Program-made: the position numbers and the translations under genes
Assembly: GCA_027491255.1 (NCBI GenBank)
Contig: JAIXWM010000109.1
Location: 1 to 64,000 of the forward strand
Direction of reading: 5' to 3'
From: Rubrivivax sp.
Lineage (GTDB): Bacteria > Pseudomonadota > Gammaproteobacteria > Burkholderiales > Burkholderiaceae_C
Length of the DNA: 64,000 nucleotides
Shown here: piece by piece, positions 41,524 through 55,510 of the stretch
Layout of the letters: each line of letters opens with the position of its first letter
Position numbering within the stretch: the stretch's first letter is position 1
Notes under the pieces: generated by a model
Told to the model about the DNA's origin: nothing
Database searches by the model: none
Seen by the model: only the letters and a program-made list of their open reading frames with translations

Positions 41524-43734
41524 TCAGTTCGACGCAGCGCTTGCGGGCGCAGCCGCCGCAGCGGGGCTGGCAGCCGGTGCCGGGGCTGCCGCAGCGGGAG
41601 CAGTCACCGCCGCGGGGGCGGTCGGCGCCTTGGCCGGTACGGTCATCGGCAACAGCGGAACGATCAGCAACGCCACCAGGTTGATGATCTTGATCAGCGG
41701 ATTGACGGCCGGGCCGGCGGTGTCCTTGTAGGGGTCGCCGACGGTGTCACCAGTGACGGCGGCCTTGTGCGTGTCGCCGCCCTTCCGGTGGACGACGCCG
41801 TTCTCGTCCTTGAAGCCCTCTTCGATCAGCTTCTTGGCGTTGTCCCAGGCGCCGCCGCCGGTGCACATGCTGATGGCGACGAACAGGCCGGTGACGATGG
41901 TGCCCATCAGCAGGCCGCCGAGTGCGGCCGGGCCCAGGAACAGGCCCACGAGGACGGGCACGACCACGGGCAGCAGGCTGGGGATCATCATCTCCTTGAT
42001 CGCGGCCGTGGTCAGCATGTCGACGGCCTTGCCGTACTCGGGCTTGGCCTTGCCTTCCATGATGCCCTTGATGTCGCGGAACTGGCGCCGCACCTCGACC
42101 ACCACGCTGCCGGCGGCGCGGCCGACGGCCTCCATCGCCATTGCACCGAACAGGTAGGGGATCAGGCCGCCGATGAACAGGCCGACGATGACCTTGTGGT
42201 CTGACAGATCAAAGGCCAGCGACATGCCGCGCGCCTCGAGGGCGTGCGTGTAGTCGGCGAACAGCACCAGCGCCGCCAGGCCGGCCGAGCCGATGGCGTA
42301 GCCCTTGGTCACGGCCTTGGTCGTGTTGCCCACGGCGTCCAGCGGGTCGGTGACCGCGCGCACGCTGTCGGGCAGTTCGCTCATCTCGGCAATGCCGCCG
42401 GCGTTGTCGGTGATCGGGCCGTAGGCGTCGAGCGCGACGATGATGCCGGCCATGCTGAGCATGGAGGTGGCGGCGATCGCGATGCCGTACAGGCCGGCCA
42501 GCGCGTAGGCAGACCAGATCGCGATGCAGACGAAGATCACCGGCCAGGCGGTGGACTTCATGCTCACGCCCAGGCCGGCAATGATGTTGGTGCCGTGGCC
42601 GGTGGTCGAGGCCTGCGCCACGTGCTGCACCGGCTTGTACTGCGTGCCGGTGTAGTACTCGGTGATCCAGACCATGGCCGCGGTCAGCACCAGGCCGATC
42701 ACGCAGGTGCCGAACAGCGCCATCGCCGAGACCGTCTTGTCGCCCGCGACCTTGATGGGCTCGGGGAACATCGCCTGCGTCACGAAGAAGAAGGCGATCA
42801 GGCTGAGCACGCCGGAGACCGCCAACCCCTTGTAGAGGGCGGGCATCACGTTCGTCATGCCGGGCTTGGCCTTGACGAAGTAGCAGCCGATGATCGAGGC
42901 GATGATCGACACGCCGCCCAGCACCAGCGGGTAGACCACGCCGGTCATCGGGGCGCTCAGCACCACGATCGCTCCCAGCGCCATCGTCGCGATCAGCGTC
43001 ACGGCATAGGTCTCGAACAGGTCGGCAGCCATGCCGGCGCAGTCACCCACGTTGTCGCCCACGTTGTCGGCGATCACCGCGGGGTTGCGCGGGTCGTCCT
43101 CGGGGATGCCGGCCTCGACCTTGCCCACCAGGTCGGCGCCGACGTCGGCGCCCTTGGTGAAGATGCCGCCGCCCAGGCGCGCGAAGATGGAGATCAGGCT
43201 GGAGCCGAAGGCCACGCCGAGCATGGGCTTGAGCACGCTGGACAGCGTGGTGTCGCCCTTGGGCATCTGGCCGCCGCCGGTGATCCACCAGAAGAACAGC
43301 ACCACCCCCAGCAGGCCCAGGCCGACGACCAGCATGCCGGTGATCGCGCCACCCTTGAAGGCGACGTCGAGCGCCGGGCCGATGCCCTTGGTGGCGGCCT
43401 GCGCGGTGCGCACGTTGGCGCGCACCGAGATGTTCATCCCGATGAAGCCGCAGGCGCCCGACAGCACCGCGCCGAGCAGGAAGCCTACGGCTGTCTTCAC
43501 GCCGAGCCCGGGGGCGATCAGGATCAGCACGAACAGCACCGCACCGACGATCGCGATCGTCCGGTACTGCCGCCCGAGATACGCGGCCGCGCCCTGCTGG
43601 ATCGCGCCGGCGATCTCCTGCATGCGCGCGTTGCCCGCGTCCTGGCTCAGGATCCAGCTGCGCTGGATGAATCCGTAGATCACGGCCAGCAGGCCGCAAG
43701 CCAGCGCCAAGTACAGCGCCATCGATGTCGACAT
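41524..43734 (-). CDS. hppA: Membrane proton-pumping pyrophosphatase, K+-independent type
   Basis: The protein has 736 residues and about 16 helices. It couples pyrophosphate hydrolysis to ion pumping. The substrate loop [35 protein letters not shown] is split by my reading into [11 protein letters not shown] and DNVGDNVGD, both intact. The sequence [10 protein letters not shown] has Lys where K+-dependent enzymes carry Ala, so it belongs to the K+-independent H+-pumping class. The last 40 residues are an Ala/Pro tail after the final helix, which is unusual. AGGAG precedes the ATG. It is divergent from the soluble pyrophosphatase gene. Confidence 0.95.
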   Translation of the reverse strand: MSTSMALYLALACGLLAVIYGFIQRSWILSQDAGNARMQEIAGAIQQGAAAYLGRQYRTIAIVGAVLFVLILIAPGLGVKTAVGFLLGAVLSGACGFIGMNISVRANVRTAQAATKGIGPALDVAFKGGAITGMLVVGLGLLGVVLFFWWITGGGQMPKGDTTLSSVLKPMLGVAFGSSLISIFARLGGGIFTKGADVGADLVGKVEAGIPEDDPRNPAVIADNVGDNVGDCAGMAADLFETYAVTLIATMALGAIVVLSAPMTGVVYPLVLGGVSIIASIIGCYFVKAKPGMTNVMPALYKGLAVSGVLSLIAFFFVTQAMFPEPIKVAGDKTVSAMALFGTCVIGLVLTAAMVWITEYYTGTQYKPVQHVAQASTTGHGTNIIAGLGVSMKSTAWPVIFVCIAIWSAYALAGLYGIAIAATSMLSMAGIIVALDAYGPITDNAGGIAEMSELPDSVRAVTDPLDAVGNTTKAVTKGYAIGSAGLAALVLFADYTHALEARGMSLAFDLSDHKVIVGLFIGGLIPYLFGAMAMEAVGRAAGSVVVEVRRQFRDIKGIMEGKAKPEYGKAVDMLTTAAIKEMMIPSLLPVVVPVLVGLFLGPAALGGLLMGTIVTGLFVAISMCTGGGAWDNAKKLIEEGFKDENGVVHRKGGDTHKAAVTGDTVGDPYKDTAGPAVNPLIKIINLVALLIVPLLPMTVPAKAPTAPAAVTAPAAAAPAPAASPAAAAAPASAASN

Positions 43735-44004
43735 CTGGAGAACTCCTTTTTTCGGGGTCTTCGAACGTGCCCGACGTCGTGTCCACGACACGACGCCATC
43801 CCCCACCGAGGAACCTGCCGATACTAAAGGATGAACAACCCGGGGCGTGACGGTGTTTTCCTGCGGCTGCGCAGCCTGACGCCGCGCAGTGTCAGCCGAT
43901 CGCAAGGGGCCGACCTAGAATCGGGGTTCTCCCTAGGTGACCCGTGCGCCCGCCTGTCTGGCGGGTGCGCCAGACGGGCCTGCCTTTCTGCGAGCACCGC
44001 ATTC

Positions 44005-44544
44005 ATGAGCCTGCACAACGTCTCCCCTGGCCCCAAGGCACCTGAAGAGTTCAACGTGATCATCGAGATCCCGATGAACGCCGACCCGATCAAGTACGAA
44101 GTGGACGAAGAGACCGGCGCGCTGTTCGTCGATCGCTTCATGGCCACGTCGATGCACTACCCTTGCAACTACGGCTACATCCCGCAGACGCTGGCCGACG
44201 ATGGCGACCCGGTGGACGTGCTCGTCATCACCCCGGTGCCGCTGATTCCTGGCGTGGTGGTGACCTGTCGGCCGCTGGGCGTGCTGAAGATGAACGACGA
44301 AGCCGGCGGCGACAACAAGCTGCTGGCGGTGCCGACGGACAAGATCCTGTCCATCTACACCCAGTGGAAGAAGCCCGAGGACCTGAACCCGATGCGGCTC
44401 AAGACCATCCAGCACTTCTTCGAGCACTACAAGGACCTGGAGGCAGGCAAGTGGGTCCAGGTGCTTGGTTGGGAGGGCCCCGACAGCGCGCGTGCCGAGA
44501 TCAGCCTCGGCATGGTCAACTGGTCGGCGAAGCACCGCGCCTGA
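44005..44544 (+). CDS. ppa: Inorganic pyrophosphatase (soluble, family I)
   Basis: The protein has 179 residues. It hydrolyses pyrophosphate in the cytoplasm. The signature DGDPVDVLV (metal-binding aspartates) and [11 protein letters not shown] are complete, as is [23 protein letters not shown] box at 43916-43921 may be its -10. The gene overlaps the end of the convergent FemAB-like gene by 29 bp. Two different pyrophosphatases divergently encoded suggest linked control of pyrophosphate. Confidence 0.95.
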   Translation: MSLHNVSPGPKAPEEFNVIIEIPMNADPIKYEVDEETGALFVDRFMATSMHYPCNYGYIPQTLADDGDPVDVLVITPVPLIPGVVVTCRPLGVLKMNDEAGGDNKLLAVPTDKILSIYTQWKKPEDLNPMRLKTIQHFFEHYKDLEAGKWVQVLGWEGPDSARAEISLGMVNWSAKHRA

Positions 44545-45685
44545 AGGGATTGCGCTCCCCCAGTTCGTCCAGGTAGGCGTCCACCGCGCCGCCTTCGCGT
44601 TCGAGAAAGTCCGCCACCGCACCTGCGAAGCGTTCGTCGGCAAGCCAATGGGCCGACCAGGTGCGCACGGGCAGCAGTCCGCGCGCCATCTTGTGCTCTC
44701 CCTGCGCGCCGCCCTCGAAGCGCTCCCACCCACGTTCGACGCACCAGGCCAGCGGCTGGTAGTAGCAGGCCTCGAAGTGCAGGCAGGGCACGTGCTCCAC
44801 GCAGCCCCAGTAGCGGCCGAAGGCCACGCGGCGCTGCGTGTCGATCGCGATCAATGAGGACCCCACCGGCGCGCCGTCACGCCAGGCTACGAACATCAGC
44901 CAGTGCTCGGGCATGGTTCGCGCCATCTCGGCGAAGAACGCGCGCGTGAGGTAGGGGGCGGATTGGTGTTCGGCGTAGGTCCTTGTGTAGCAGTGGTGAA
45001 AGAAGTCCCACAGCGGCTCCCCGATGGCGCTTCCCTCGTGGACCGTGAAGGTGATCCCGGCCTCGGCCACGCGGCGCCGCTCTTGCTGGATGTTCTTGCG
45101 CTTGTGGCGCTGAAGGCGGCCGATCAACTCTTCGAAGCTGGCACAGGGCTGCGCGCTGTCGCGTTGCCAGTGGAACTGCACGCCTTCTCGCAGCAGCCAT
45201 CCCTGGGCGCGCAGGACCCGCAGGTCTGCGTCGTCGACGAAGAGCAGGTGCGCCGACGACAGCGACGCCTCCTGCGCGAACGCACGCACTGCGCTTGCGA
45301 GCGCATGCCGGGCGGCGTCGTCGCGTGCCATCAGCCGCGTGCCTGGCACCGGCGTGAAGGGCACGGCGCCCAGCAGCTTCGGGTAGTAGCTCAGGCCGTG
45401 GCGGCGGTAGGCGTCGGCCCAGGCCCAGTCGAACACGTACTCGCCCCAGGAATGGCTTTTCAGGTACAGCGCGGCACCGCCTTGCAGCGTGCCGTCGCGC
45501 CACAGGGTCAGCAGGCGCGGGGTCCAGCCCGTGTCCGGCACCGCGCTGCCCGAGCGGTGCAGGGCCGCCAGGTAGGCATGGCGCAGGAAAGGCGTCGGCT
45601 GGGGTTGGCCATCGAGCAGATGGTCCCAGGCGGCACCGTCGATGGCATGGGGGTCTTCGTCGACCCGAAGGTGATAATCGTCCAC
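44516..45685 (-). CDS. FemAB-like/GNAT-fold protein (DUF482 type)
   Basis: From a GTG the protein has 389 residues. It has the family's [25 protein letters not shown] and [23 protein letters not shown] segments. The family, peptidogalycan-biosynthesis-like, is common in proteobacteria, but its reaction is not established. A C-terminal GNAT fold is expected. It ends inside the last codons of ppa on the other strand. The upstream gene nadE is divergent, 83 bp away. Confidence 0.82.
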   Translation of the reverse strand: MDDYHLRVDEDPHAIDGAAWDHLLDGQPQPTPFLRHAYLAALHRSGSAVPDTGWTPRLLTLWRDGTLQGGAALYLKSHSWGEYVFDWAWADAYRRHGLSYYPKLLGAVPFTPVPGTRLMARDDAARHALASAVRAFAQEASLSSAHLLFVDDADLRVLRAQGWLLREGVQFHWQRDSAQPCASFEELIGRLQRHKRKNIQQERRRVAEAGITFTVHEGSAIGEPLWDFFHHCYTRTYAEHQSAPYLTRAFFAEMARTMPEHWLMFVAWRDGAPVGSSLIAIDTQRRVAFGRYWGCVEHVPCLHFEACYYQPLAWCVERGWERFEGGAQGEHKMARGLLPVRTWSAHWLADERFAGAVADFLEREGGAVDAYLDELGERNPFRRGASPTS

Positions 45686-45768
45686 AGTGGATTCTGACGC
45701 GATGACGCGGCCGCCGTGTTGGTCGGGGCGCAGATCCTGATGGGCCGGCAGGCCCTGGAGGAAGCAGG

Positions 45769-47839
<2,071 letters not shown>

Positions 47840-47848
47840 GACCGGCCC

Positions 47849-48439
47849 TCAGATGCGGGCGTAGTCGTCGGCGCCCGCAGCGCCGGCGGCCCGCCGATGC
47901 AGCGTGTCGAGCAGCTCTTGCGGGCGGTGGTCGACATCCAGCGCTTGCAATTGCGCCGCTGCCAGGAAGCCCGAATCCACCGAGCGTTGCAGGAACGCCA
48001 GCAACGCATCGTAGTAGCCGCCGACGTTGAGCAGGCCCACGGGCTGGTCGTGGTAGCCGATCTGACGCCAGGTCCAGACCTCGAACAATTCTTCCAGCGT
48101 GCCGATCCCGCCCGGCATGGCCAGGAAGGCGCGAGCACGCTCGGCCATCATCTGCTTGCGCTGGTGCATGGTCTCCACGACGTGGAGTTCGTGCAGCCCG
48201 CGGTGACCGACCTCGCGTTCCATCAGGATACGCGGGATCACGCCGATGACGCGGCCGCCGTGCTCGAGCACCGAATCGGCGACCACGCCCATCAGGCCCG
48301 CCTTGCCGCCGCCGTAGACGAGCTGCCAGCCGCGCTGACCGATCTGCGCGCCGACTTCACGCGCCGCGCGGGCGTGGGCTTGATCCAACCCGGTGCGGGA
48401 GCCGCAGTAGACGCACACTGAAAAGATGTCGAGGCTCAC
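47849..48439 (-). CDS. LOG-family nucleotide 5'-monophosphate phosphoribohydrolase
   Basis: From a GTG the protein has 196 residues. It has CVYCGSRTG at the start, LVYGGGKAGLMG, and the family motif MPGGIGTLEELFEVWTWRQ with catalytic Arg and Glu. Such enzymes release a base from cytokinin-type or purine nucleotides. The old label lysine decarboxylase is wrong for this family. It is convergent with glnB and follows the RDD gene by 2 bp. Confidence 0.88.
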   Translation of the reverse strand: MSLDIFSVCVYCGSRTGLDQAHARAAREVGAQIGQRGWQLVYGGGKAGLMGVVADSVLEHGGRVIGVIPRILMEREVGHRGLHELHVVETMHQRKQMMAERARAFLAMPGGIGTLEELFEVWTWRQIGYHDQPVGLLNVGGYYDALLAFLQRSVDSGFLAAAQLQALDVDHRPQELLDTLHRRAAGAAGADDYARI

Positions 48440-48441
48440 GT

Positions 48442-48993
48442 TCAAGCTCCCGGTGCGATGACGCTCGCCTTTCGTGTCGGACGGACGTCCACCAGGCGGG
48501 TTCCGCAAAGGCGGTCATGCAGGAACTGCCGATCTCGTGACAGAAATGCGAGAAGGGCGTAAGCCATCACGCCTGCCAGGAGGGCCATCGAGACGGGCCC
48601 GCCCGTGTGGATTTCGAACTGGCGCACGGCCGCCAGCGCAGGCAGGAACCAGACCCAGCACAGCAGGTAGCGGACGCTGGCGCGCGCCAAACCAGGGGGC
48701 TTGCCGGCACGATCGACGAGGCGGATGTGCCAGGTGCGCATCGGCAGCGTCTGCCCCTCGCGGGTCCAGAAGCCCACGAAATAGACACCCAGGATCAGGA
48801 AGACGAAGGCCTGCAGGCCATGCATCCCGTGCAGCGCATGGCGCTGTCCCGTCGAGGTGCCGTACACAAAGCCGGCGACCATGACGACTCCGAAGAGGAG
48901 CACCCCCTCGTAGACAAAGCTCAGCAGGCGTCTGCGCAAGGGGGCTGGCGGCCACGCAGCATCTGGCAGGGCGGATGAGGGGGCGACAGGCAT
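48442..48993 (-). CDS. RDD-family membrane protein
   Basis: The protein has 183 residues. The RDD start is [25 protein letters not shown]. Three or four helices follow, ending [12 protein letters not shown], with the Arg-Asp pair of the family. Function is uncertain; some members exchange ions. I chose the ATG at 48993 ([11 protein letters not shown]). A longer start up to 49137 adds residues overlapping the ilvI leader. Confidence 0.85.
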   Translation of the reverse strand: MPVAPSSALPDAAWPPAPLRRRLLSFVYEGVLLFGVVMVAGFVYGTSTGQRHALHGMHGLQAFVFLILGVYFVGFWTREGQTLPMRTWHIRLVDRAGKPPGLARASVRYLLCWVWFLPALAAVRQFEIHTGGPVSMALLAGVMAYALLAFLSRDRQFLHDRLCGTRLVDVRPTRKASVIAPGA

Positions 48994-49294
48994 CGTGGGC
49001 GGCACGGTGAGGATTCGATCAGCAGGCTGGAGGACCGACTCGACAGCTCCATCGGCGCCTGCCCGTTCAGTATCCCACCGGCGTGCCATGGGCCGGCCTG
49101 CAGCGGTCATCGAGCCCGTGATCTGGGAGGATGACATAATCCAGCGCTTTCGCCTAAAGCGAATCCGGTCTGGAACCGCGGGCCCGACAGCAGGCCGCGG
49201 AGTTTTGATCGCGCAGGTACCGAAGCCGCCTCACGAGGGTGCGACCGAGGTGCACCGATGGTTTTTCGTCAGAGAAATTCACAGAGGTTCTCCC
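48994..49294 (+). promoter_or_regulatory. Leader region of ilvI with hairpins
   Basis: No gene is supported in these 301 bp. A possible -10 (CATAAT, around 49134-49139) is followed by a small inverted repeat CGCTTT/AAAGCG (49145-49161). A stronger hairpin follows: CCGCGGGCC (49176-49184) with GGCCGCGG (49193-49200), one bulge, then TTTT (49203-49206). This could be an attenuator-type terminator about 90 bp before the ATG. I found no convincing leader peptide rich in Ile, Leu or Val codons, so the mechanism is unknown. Confidence 0.4.
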
Positions 49295-51067
49295 ATGGAC
49301 ATGTCTGCCGCGGAAGTCAAGCGCGCCGCATCGGCGCAATCGAACTCTCCCACCGACGACCCGAACGGGTCGGAAATCCTCGTGCGCTGCCTGCAGGCCG
49401 AGGGCGTCAAGTACCTCTGGGGCTACCCCGGAGGAGCGGTGCTGTACATCTACGACGCGCTGTACAAGCAGGACACGATCGAGCATGTCCTCGTGCGCCA
49501 CGAGCAGGCCGCCGTGCACGCCGCCGACGGCTACGCGCGCGCCACCGGTGATGTGGGCGTGGCGCTGGTCACCTCGGGCCCGGGTGTCACGAATGCCGTC
49601 ACGGGCATCGCCACCGCGTACATGGACTCGATCCCGATGGTCATCATCACCGGTCAGGTGCCGACGGCGGCGATCGGGCTCGATGCCTTCCAGGAATGCG
49701 ACACGGTCGGCATCACCCGTCCCATCGTCAAGCACAACTTTCTGGTCAAGGACGTGCGAGAGCTCGCGCAGACGATGAAGAAGGCCTTCCATCTGGCGCG
49801 CAGCGGGCGCCCGGGGCCGGTGGTCGTCGATGTACCCAAGGATGTGTCGCTCAAGGCTGCACCGTTTCACTACCCTGAGACGGTCTCGATGCGGTCTTAC
49901 AACCCGGTGCGCAAGGGCCATGCGGGTCAGATCCGCAAGGCGGTGCAACTGCTGCTGTCGGCCCGGCGGCCCTACATCTACACCGGAGGGGGTGTCATCC
50001 TCGGCGAGGCGAGCGCCGAGCTGCGCGCGCTGGTGGACATGCTCGGCTTCCCCTGCACGAACACGCTCATGGGCCTGGGCGCCATTCCGGCGTCCGACCC
50101 GAGGTTCCTGGGCATGCTCGGCATGCACGGCACCTACGAGGCGAACATGACCATGCAGCACTGCGACGTGCTGCTGGCCGTCGGTGCGCGCTTCGACGAC
50201 CGTGTGATCGGCAATCCGAAGCACTTCGCCTCGGTCGAGCGCAAGATCATCCACATCGACATCGATCCCTCGTCGATCTCCAAGCGCGTCAAGGTCGACA
50301 TCCCCATCGTTGGTGATGTCAAGGACGTGCTGCAGGACCTGACGGCGCAGATTCGCGAGGCCACCACGCGCCCTGATCCGGCGGCGCTGCAGGCGTGGTG
50401 GGCGCAGGTCGACGAGTGGCGTGGCCGCCAGTGCTTGAACTTCCGCGACAGCAGCGAAGTCATCAAGCCGCAGATGGTGGTGCAGACGCTGCACCGTTTG
50501 ACCCGCGGCACGGATGCCTACGTCACTTCCGACGTCGGCCAGCATCAGATGTGGGCGGCGCAGTACTACGGGTTCGACGAGCCGCGTCGCTGGATCAACT
50601 CCGGGGGCCTGGGCACCATGGGCGTGGGGTTGCCTTACGCGATGGGCATCAAGCTGGCCAAGCCGGATGCTGATGTTTTCTGCATCACGGGCGAAGGCTC
50701 GATCCAGATGTGCCTGCAGGAGCTGTCGACCTGTCTGCAGTACAACACGCCGGTCAAGGTCATCTCCTTGAACAACCGCTACCTCGGCATGGTGCGGCAG
50801 TGGCAGCAGCTCGACTATGGTGGCCGCTACTCGCACAGCTACATGGATGCGCTGCCGGACTTCGTCAAGCTCGCCGAGGCTTACGGGCATATCGGCCTGA
50901 AGATCGAGCGTCCTGCGGACGTGGAGCCGGCGTTGAAGGAGGCCATCCGTCTGAAGGACCGGACCGTCTTTCTGGACGTCCGCACGGACCCCACCGAGAA
51001 CGTCTGGCCCATGGTGCAGGCGGGCAAGGGCATCACGGAGATGCTGCTCGGTTCCGAAGATCTGTGA
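49295..51067 (+). CDS. ilvI: Acetolactate synthase large subunit
   Basis: The protein has 590 residues. It makes acetolactate or acetohydroxybutyrate with thiamine diphosphate, the first shared step to valine, leucine and isoleucine. Glu70 in [20 protein letters not shown] activates the cofactor. The cofactor-binding motif is [21 protein letters not shown], ending with NN. GAGGTTCTCCC precedes the ATG. The small subunit, ilvC and leuA follow on the same strand. Confidence 0.95.
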   Translation: MDMSAAEVKRAASAQSNSPTDDPNGSEILVRCLQAEGVKYLWGYPGGAVLYIYDALYKQDTIEHVLVRHEQAAVHAADGYARATGDVGVALVTSGPGVTNAVTGIATAYMDSIPMVIITGQVPTAAIGLDAFQECDTVGITRPIVKHNFLVKDVRELAQTMKKAFHLARSGRPGPVVVDVPKDVSLKAAPFHYPETVSMRSYNPVRKGHAGQIRKAVQLLLSARRPYIYTGGGVILGEASAELRALVDMLGFPCTNTLMGLGAIPASDPRFLGMLGMHGTYEANMTMQHCDVLLAVGARFDDRVIGNPKHFASVERKIIHIDIDPSSISKRVKVDIPIVGDVKDVLQDLTAQIREATTRPDPAALQAWWAQVDEWRGRQCLNFRDSSEVIKPQMVVQTLHRLTRGTDAYVTSDVGQHQMWAAQYYGFDEPRRWINSGGLGTMGVGLPYAMGIKLAKPDADVFCITGEGSIQMCLQELSTCLQYNTPVKVISLNNRYLGMVRQWQQLDYGGRYSHSYMDALPDFVKLAEAYGHIGLKIERPADVEPALKEAIRLKDRTVFLDVRTDPTENVWPMVQAGKGITEMLLGSEDL

Positions 51068-51229
51068 CGGCTTGCGGCCGGCGCTTGCTTCAGGACGTCA
51101 CCCTGTCCTGCAGTCGGATCGCCGGTCGCCGCCCACAGGCACTCCATCCAATCCCCCCATATCGAAGGTCGCTGCCCAAGCCTTTCCGCTCACCCGCGGA
51201 CTGGTCGGAAGGCGCGAAGGACGAAGCCC

Positions 51230-52760
<1,531 letters not shown>

Positions 52761-52761
<1 letters not shown>

Positions 52762-53588
52762 TGCGCAACAGCGCGCCGGAACCGACCGAGGAGGGCGGCG
52801 CCGAGGCCCCAAGGCCGCGGCGCAAGGGCATCTACGTCCTGCCCAACGCGGTCACGCTCGCGGCGTTGTTTGCTGGGTTCTACGCCATCGTGATGGCGAT
52901 GAACTCTCGCTTCGAGGCAGCAGCCATTGGTATTTTCTGCGCTGCTGTCCTCGATGGCCTGGATGGCCGCATCGCGCGAATGACGAACACGCAGAGCGCA
53001 TTCGGCGAGCAGATGGACAGCCTGTGCGACATGGTGAGCTTCGGGCTCGCACCGGCGCTGATCGTCTACGAGTGGGCATTGAAGGGGCTGGGCAAGATTG
53101 GCTGGGTTGCTGCCTTCGTCTACTGCGCCGGTGCTGCGCTGCGTCTGGCCCGCTTCAACACCAACATCGGCGTCGTCGACAAGCGTTTCTTCCAGGGGCT
53201 GCCCAGCCCTGCAGCGGCGGCGCTCGTCGTCGGTCTGATCTTCGTGATGGAGGATGCCGGCTACCGCAACGCCTACAAGCTCGACTGGCTGGCCTGGACG
53301 GCCCTGGGCGTGACGCTGTTTGCCGGACTGACGATGGTGACCAACCTGCCTTACTACAGTTTCAAGGTGGTGGGTGGTCGTCGCACGGTCCCGTTTGTCG
53401 TCATCGTTGCCGTGGCGCTGGGTATCGCCGCGGTGAGCGTGCATCCGCCGATCGCGTTGTTCCTGCTGTTCTGCGCCTACGGGGTGTCGGGCTATGTGGT
53501 TTACGCCTACCGCAAGGCCAAGGGCGCGCCGGTCAGCGTGATCGCCACATCCACTGACGAACCCGACGAGCGCGGACTGCATCAGTGA
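52761..53588 (+). CDS. pssA: CDP-diacylglycerol--serine O-phosphatidyltransferase
   Basis: The protein has 275 residues. It makes phosphatidylserine, the precursor of phosphatidylethanolamine. The CDP-alcohol motif reads DGLDGRIARM followed by GEQMDSLCD, matching D-x2-DG-x2-AR-x8-G-x3-D-x3-D. Several helices follow. The ATG overlaps the ilvC stop (TGATG), so it belongs to the ilv transcript, as often seen in Burkholderiales. Confidence 0.93.
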
Positions 53589-53701
53589 GCCGGCGACGGA
53601 CTCGCGGTTACCACCTGCCGCGCTGCATTGCCTGCGGCCCCGTCTTGCGCTGGTGGTGCGCGCCACCGTCCGTGGTGCCGGCTGTGTTACATTGATTTGG
53701 T

Positions 53702-53761
53702 ATGAACCGTTCGAACGTTCAACCCCTAGCGCTAGGAACCTGCTCACTGCCAGGGGGTTGA
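53702..53761 (+). CDS. Candidate leuA leader peptide
   Basis: A 19-codon frame reads [19 protein letters not shown] and stops at TGA. It has three Leu codons, two of them CTA, which is very rare in this genome. It lies 26 bp before an intrinsic-terminator-like hairpin in the leader of leuA. This is the layout of a leucine attenuation peptide. A TACATT box at 53688-53693 would put the transcript start almost at the ATG, so the peptide could be translated from a leaderless RNA. The CTA codons also lie in a perfect palindrome, so a DNA operator is the alternative. Confidence 0.45.
   Translation: MNRSNVQPLALGTCSLPGG
53725..53736. promoter_or_regulatory. Perfect 12-bp palindrome in leuA leader
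   Basis: CCTAGCGCTAGG is a perfect palindrome. A second, CGTTCGAACG (53708-53717), lies just before it. CAACCCC (53720-53726) can also pair with GGGGTTG (53754-53760), enclosing the first palindrome in a larger stem. These alternatives could be the switching parts of an attenuator or a protein operator. Confidence 0.5.
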
Positions 53762-53787
53762 TCGTTTTCCTTCGTTTTTCCGGATCG

Positions 53788-53821
53788 ACGGCCCGCCCAG
53801 CGCACTGCAGCGGGCCGTTTT
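53788..53821 (+). terminator. Attenuator-like terminator before leuA
   Basis: ACGGCCCGC (53788-53796) pairs with GCGGGCCGT (53810-53818), a perfect 9-bp stem, followed by TTTT. It lies 50 bp before the leuA ATG and 199 bp after the pssA stop. It may end the ilv-pssA transcript, act as an attenuator for leuA, or both. Confidence 0.75.
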
Positions 53822-53870
53822 CATTGGTGAGTCCCGATCCGGCTGCGTGCAAGGACCCAGGAGAAGAAGC

Positions 53871-55412
53871 ATGTCTGACAAATTGATCATTTTCGACACC
53901 ACCTTGCGCGACGGCGAGCAGTCGCCGGGGGCCTCGATGACACGCGAGGAGAAGTTGCGCATCGCGCGCCAGCTCGAGCGCTTGTGTGTGGATGTCATCG
54001 AGGCCGGGTTCGCGGCGTCGAGCAACGGGGATTTCGAGGCCGTTCGAGCAATCGCCGCGGCCATCAAGGACAGCACCGTGTGCTCGCTCGCGCGGGCCAA
54101 CGATCGTGACATCTCCCGTGCGGCCGAAGCGCTGCGACCCGCAGCACGCGCGCGTATCCACACCTTCATCGCAACGAGCGACCTGCACATGGAGAAGAAG
54201 CTGCGCATGACGCGCGAGCAGGTGCTCGAGCAGTCGCGGCTGGCGGTGCGTTTTGCTCGAAACCTGTGCGCTGACGTCGAGTTTTCCGCCGAGGACGGCT
54301 ACCGTTCCGACCCCGATTTTCTGGCCCGGGTCGTCGAGGTCGCCATTGCCGAGGGCGCCACGACCATCAACATTCCCGACACGGTGGGTTACGCCATCCC
54401 TGAGTTGTATGGGGAGTTCATCCGCAAGCTCCGCGAACGCGTTCCCAGTTCCGACCGCGCGGTGTGGTCGGTCCATTGCCACAACGATCTGGGGATGGCG
54501 GTGGCCAACTCGCTGGCGGGGGTGACGATCGGCGGCGCCCGGCAGATCGAGTGCACGATCAACGGCCTGGGAGAGCGCGCGGGCAACTGCTCCCTCGAAG
54601 AGGTGGTGATGGCTGTGCGTACGCGCCGGGACTACTTCGGACTGCAGGTGGGCATCGACGCGTCCCAGATCGTGCCGGCGTCACGGCTGGTGGCACAGAC
54701 CACGGGCTTCGTCGTGCAACCGAACAAGGCCGTGGTGGGCGCCAATGCCTTTGCCCATGCCTCGGGCATTCACCAGGACGGGGTCCTGAAGGCGCGCGAC
54801 ACTTACGAGATCATGCGTGCCGAGGATGTGGGCTGGTCGGCCAACCGTATCGTGCTGGGCAAGCTGTCCGGACGCAATGCGTTCAAACAGCGCTTGCAGG
54901 AACTGGGCGTCGAGCTTGAATCCGAAGCGGAGGTCAATGCGGCCTTCACACGCTTCAAGGACCTGGCTGATCGCAAGAGCGAGATCTTCGACGAGGACAT
55001 CATCGCGCTCGTCGGCGACGAGAGCGTCACGGCTGAGCAAGAGTACTTTCGACTGCTGTCGCTGTCCCAGCATTCCGAGACGGGAGAGCGGCCGCATGCC
55101 CGTGTGACCTTCGCCGCCGGGTCGCAGGAATTGCGGGCGGAATGCGACGGAAACGGTCCGGTCGACGCCAGCCTGAAGGCCATAGAGTCGCAGTTGTCCT
55201 CGGGCGCGGAGTTGCTGCTGTATTCCGTCAACGCCATCACTTCGGGCAGTACCGAGTCCCAAGGGGAAGTCACCGTGCGCCTCCAACTGGGCGGGCGGGT
55301 GGTCAACGGTGTCGGGGCCGACCCGGATATCGTCGTGGCGTCTGCCAAGGCCTACCTGGCGGCCTTGAACAAGCTGCGCAGCAAGACTGAACGCGTGGCG
55401 GCCCAGGGCTGA
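53871..55412 (+). CDS. leuA: 2-isopropylmalate synthase
   Basis: The protein has 513 residues. It condenses acetyl-CoA and 2-oxoisovalerate, the first step of leucine synthesis. The TIM-barrel core starts [34 protein letters not shown] holds the metal-binding His pair, and [17 protein letters not shown] is the family signature. The C-terminal regulatory domain (from about residue 390) should bind leucine for feedback. AGGAGAAG lies before the ATG. Leader structures listed above suggest transcription control. Confidence 0.97.
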   Translation: MSDKLIIFDTTLRDGEQSPGASMTREEKLRIARQLERLCVDVIEAGFAASSNGDFEAVRAIAAAIKDSTVCSLARANDRDISRAAEALRPAARARIHTFIATSDLHMEKKLRMTREQVLEQSRLAVRFARNLCADVEFSAEDGYRSDPDFLARVVEVAIAEGATTINIPDTVGYAIPELYGEFIRKLRERVPSSDRAVWSVHCHNDLGMAVANSLAGVTIGGARQIECTINGLGERAGNCSLEEVVMAVRTRRDYFGLQVGIDASQIVPASRLVAQTTGFVVQPNKAVVGANAFAHASGIHQDGVLKARDTYEIMRAEDVGWSANRIVLGKLSGRNAFKQRLQELGVELESEAEVNAAFTRFKDLADRKSEIFDEDIIALVGDESVTAEQEYFRLLSLSQHSETGERPHARVTFAAGSQELRAECDGNGPVDASLKAIESQLSSGAELLLYSVNAITSGSTESQGEVTVRLQLGGRVVNGVGADPDIVVASAKAYLAALNKLRSKTERVAAQG

Positions 55413-55510
55413 GTCTGGTTTGAAGTGCGTTTTGAGGTGATCTGCGCAAGTCTTTGATCTTGCTTCGGGCGGCCCTCTCTTCTACACTGCATGGCGGTTT
55501 TGGAGGTCGC

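Noticed and set aside
42244-43827. 527-residue plus-strand frame opposite hppA
   Set aside because: The product is a His/Arg/Asp-rich shadow without domains, while hppA is certain.
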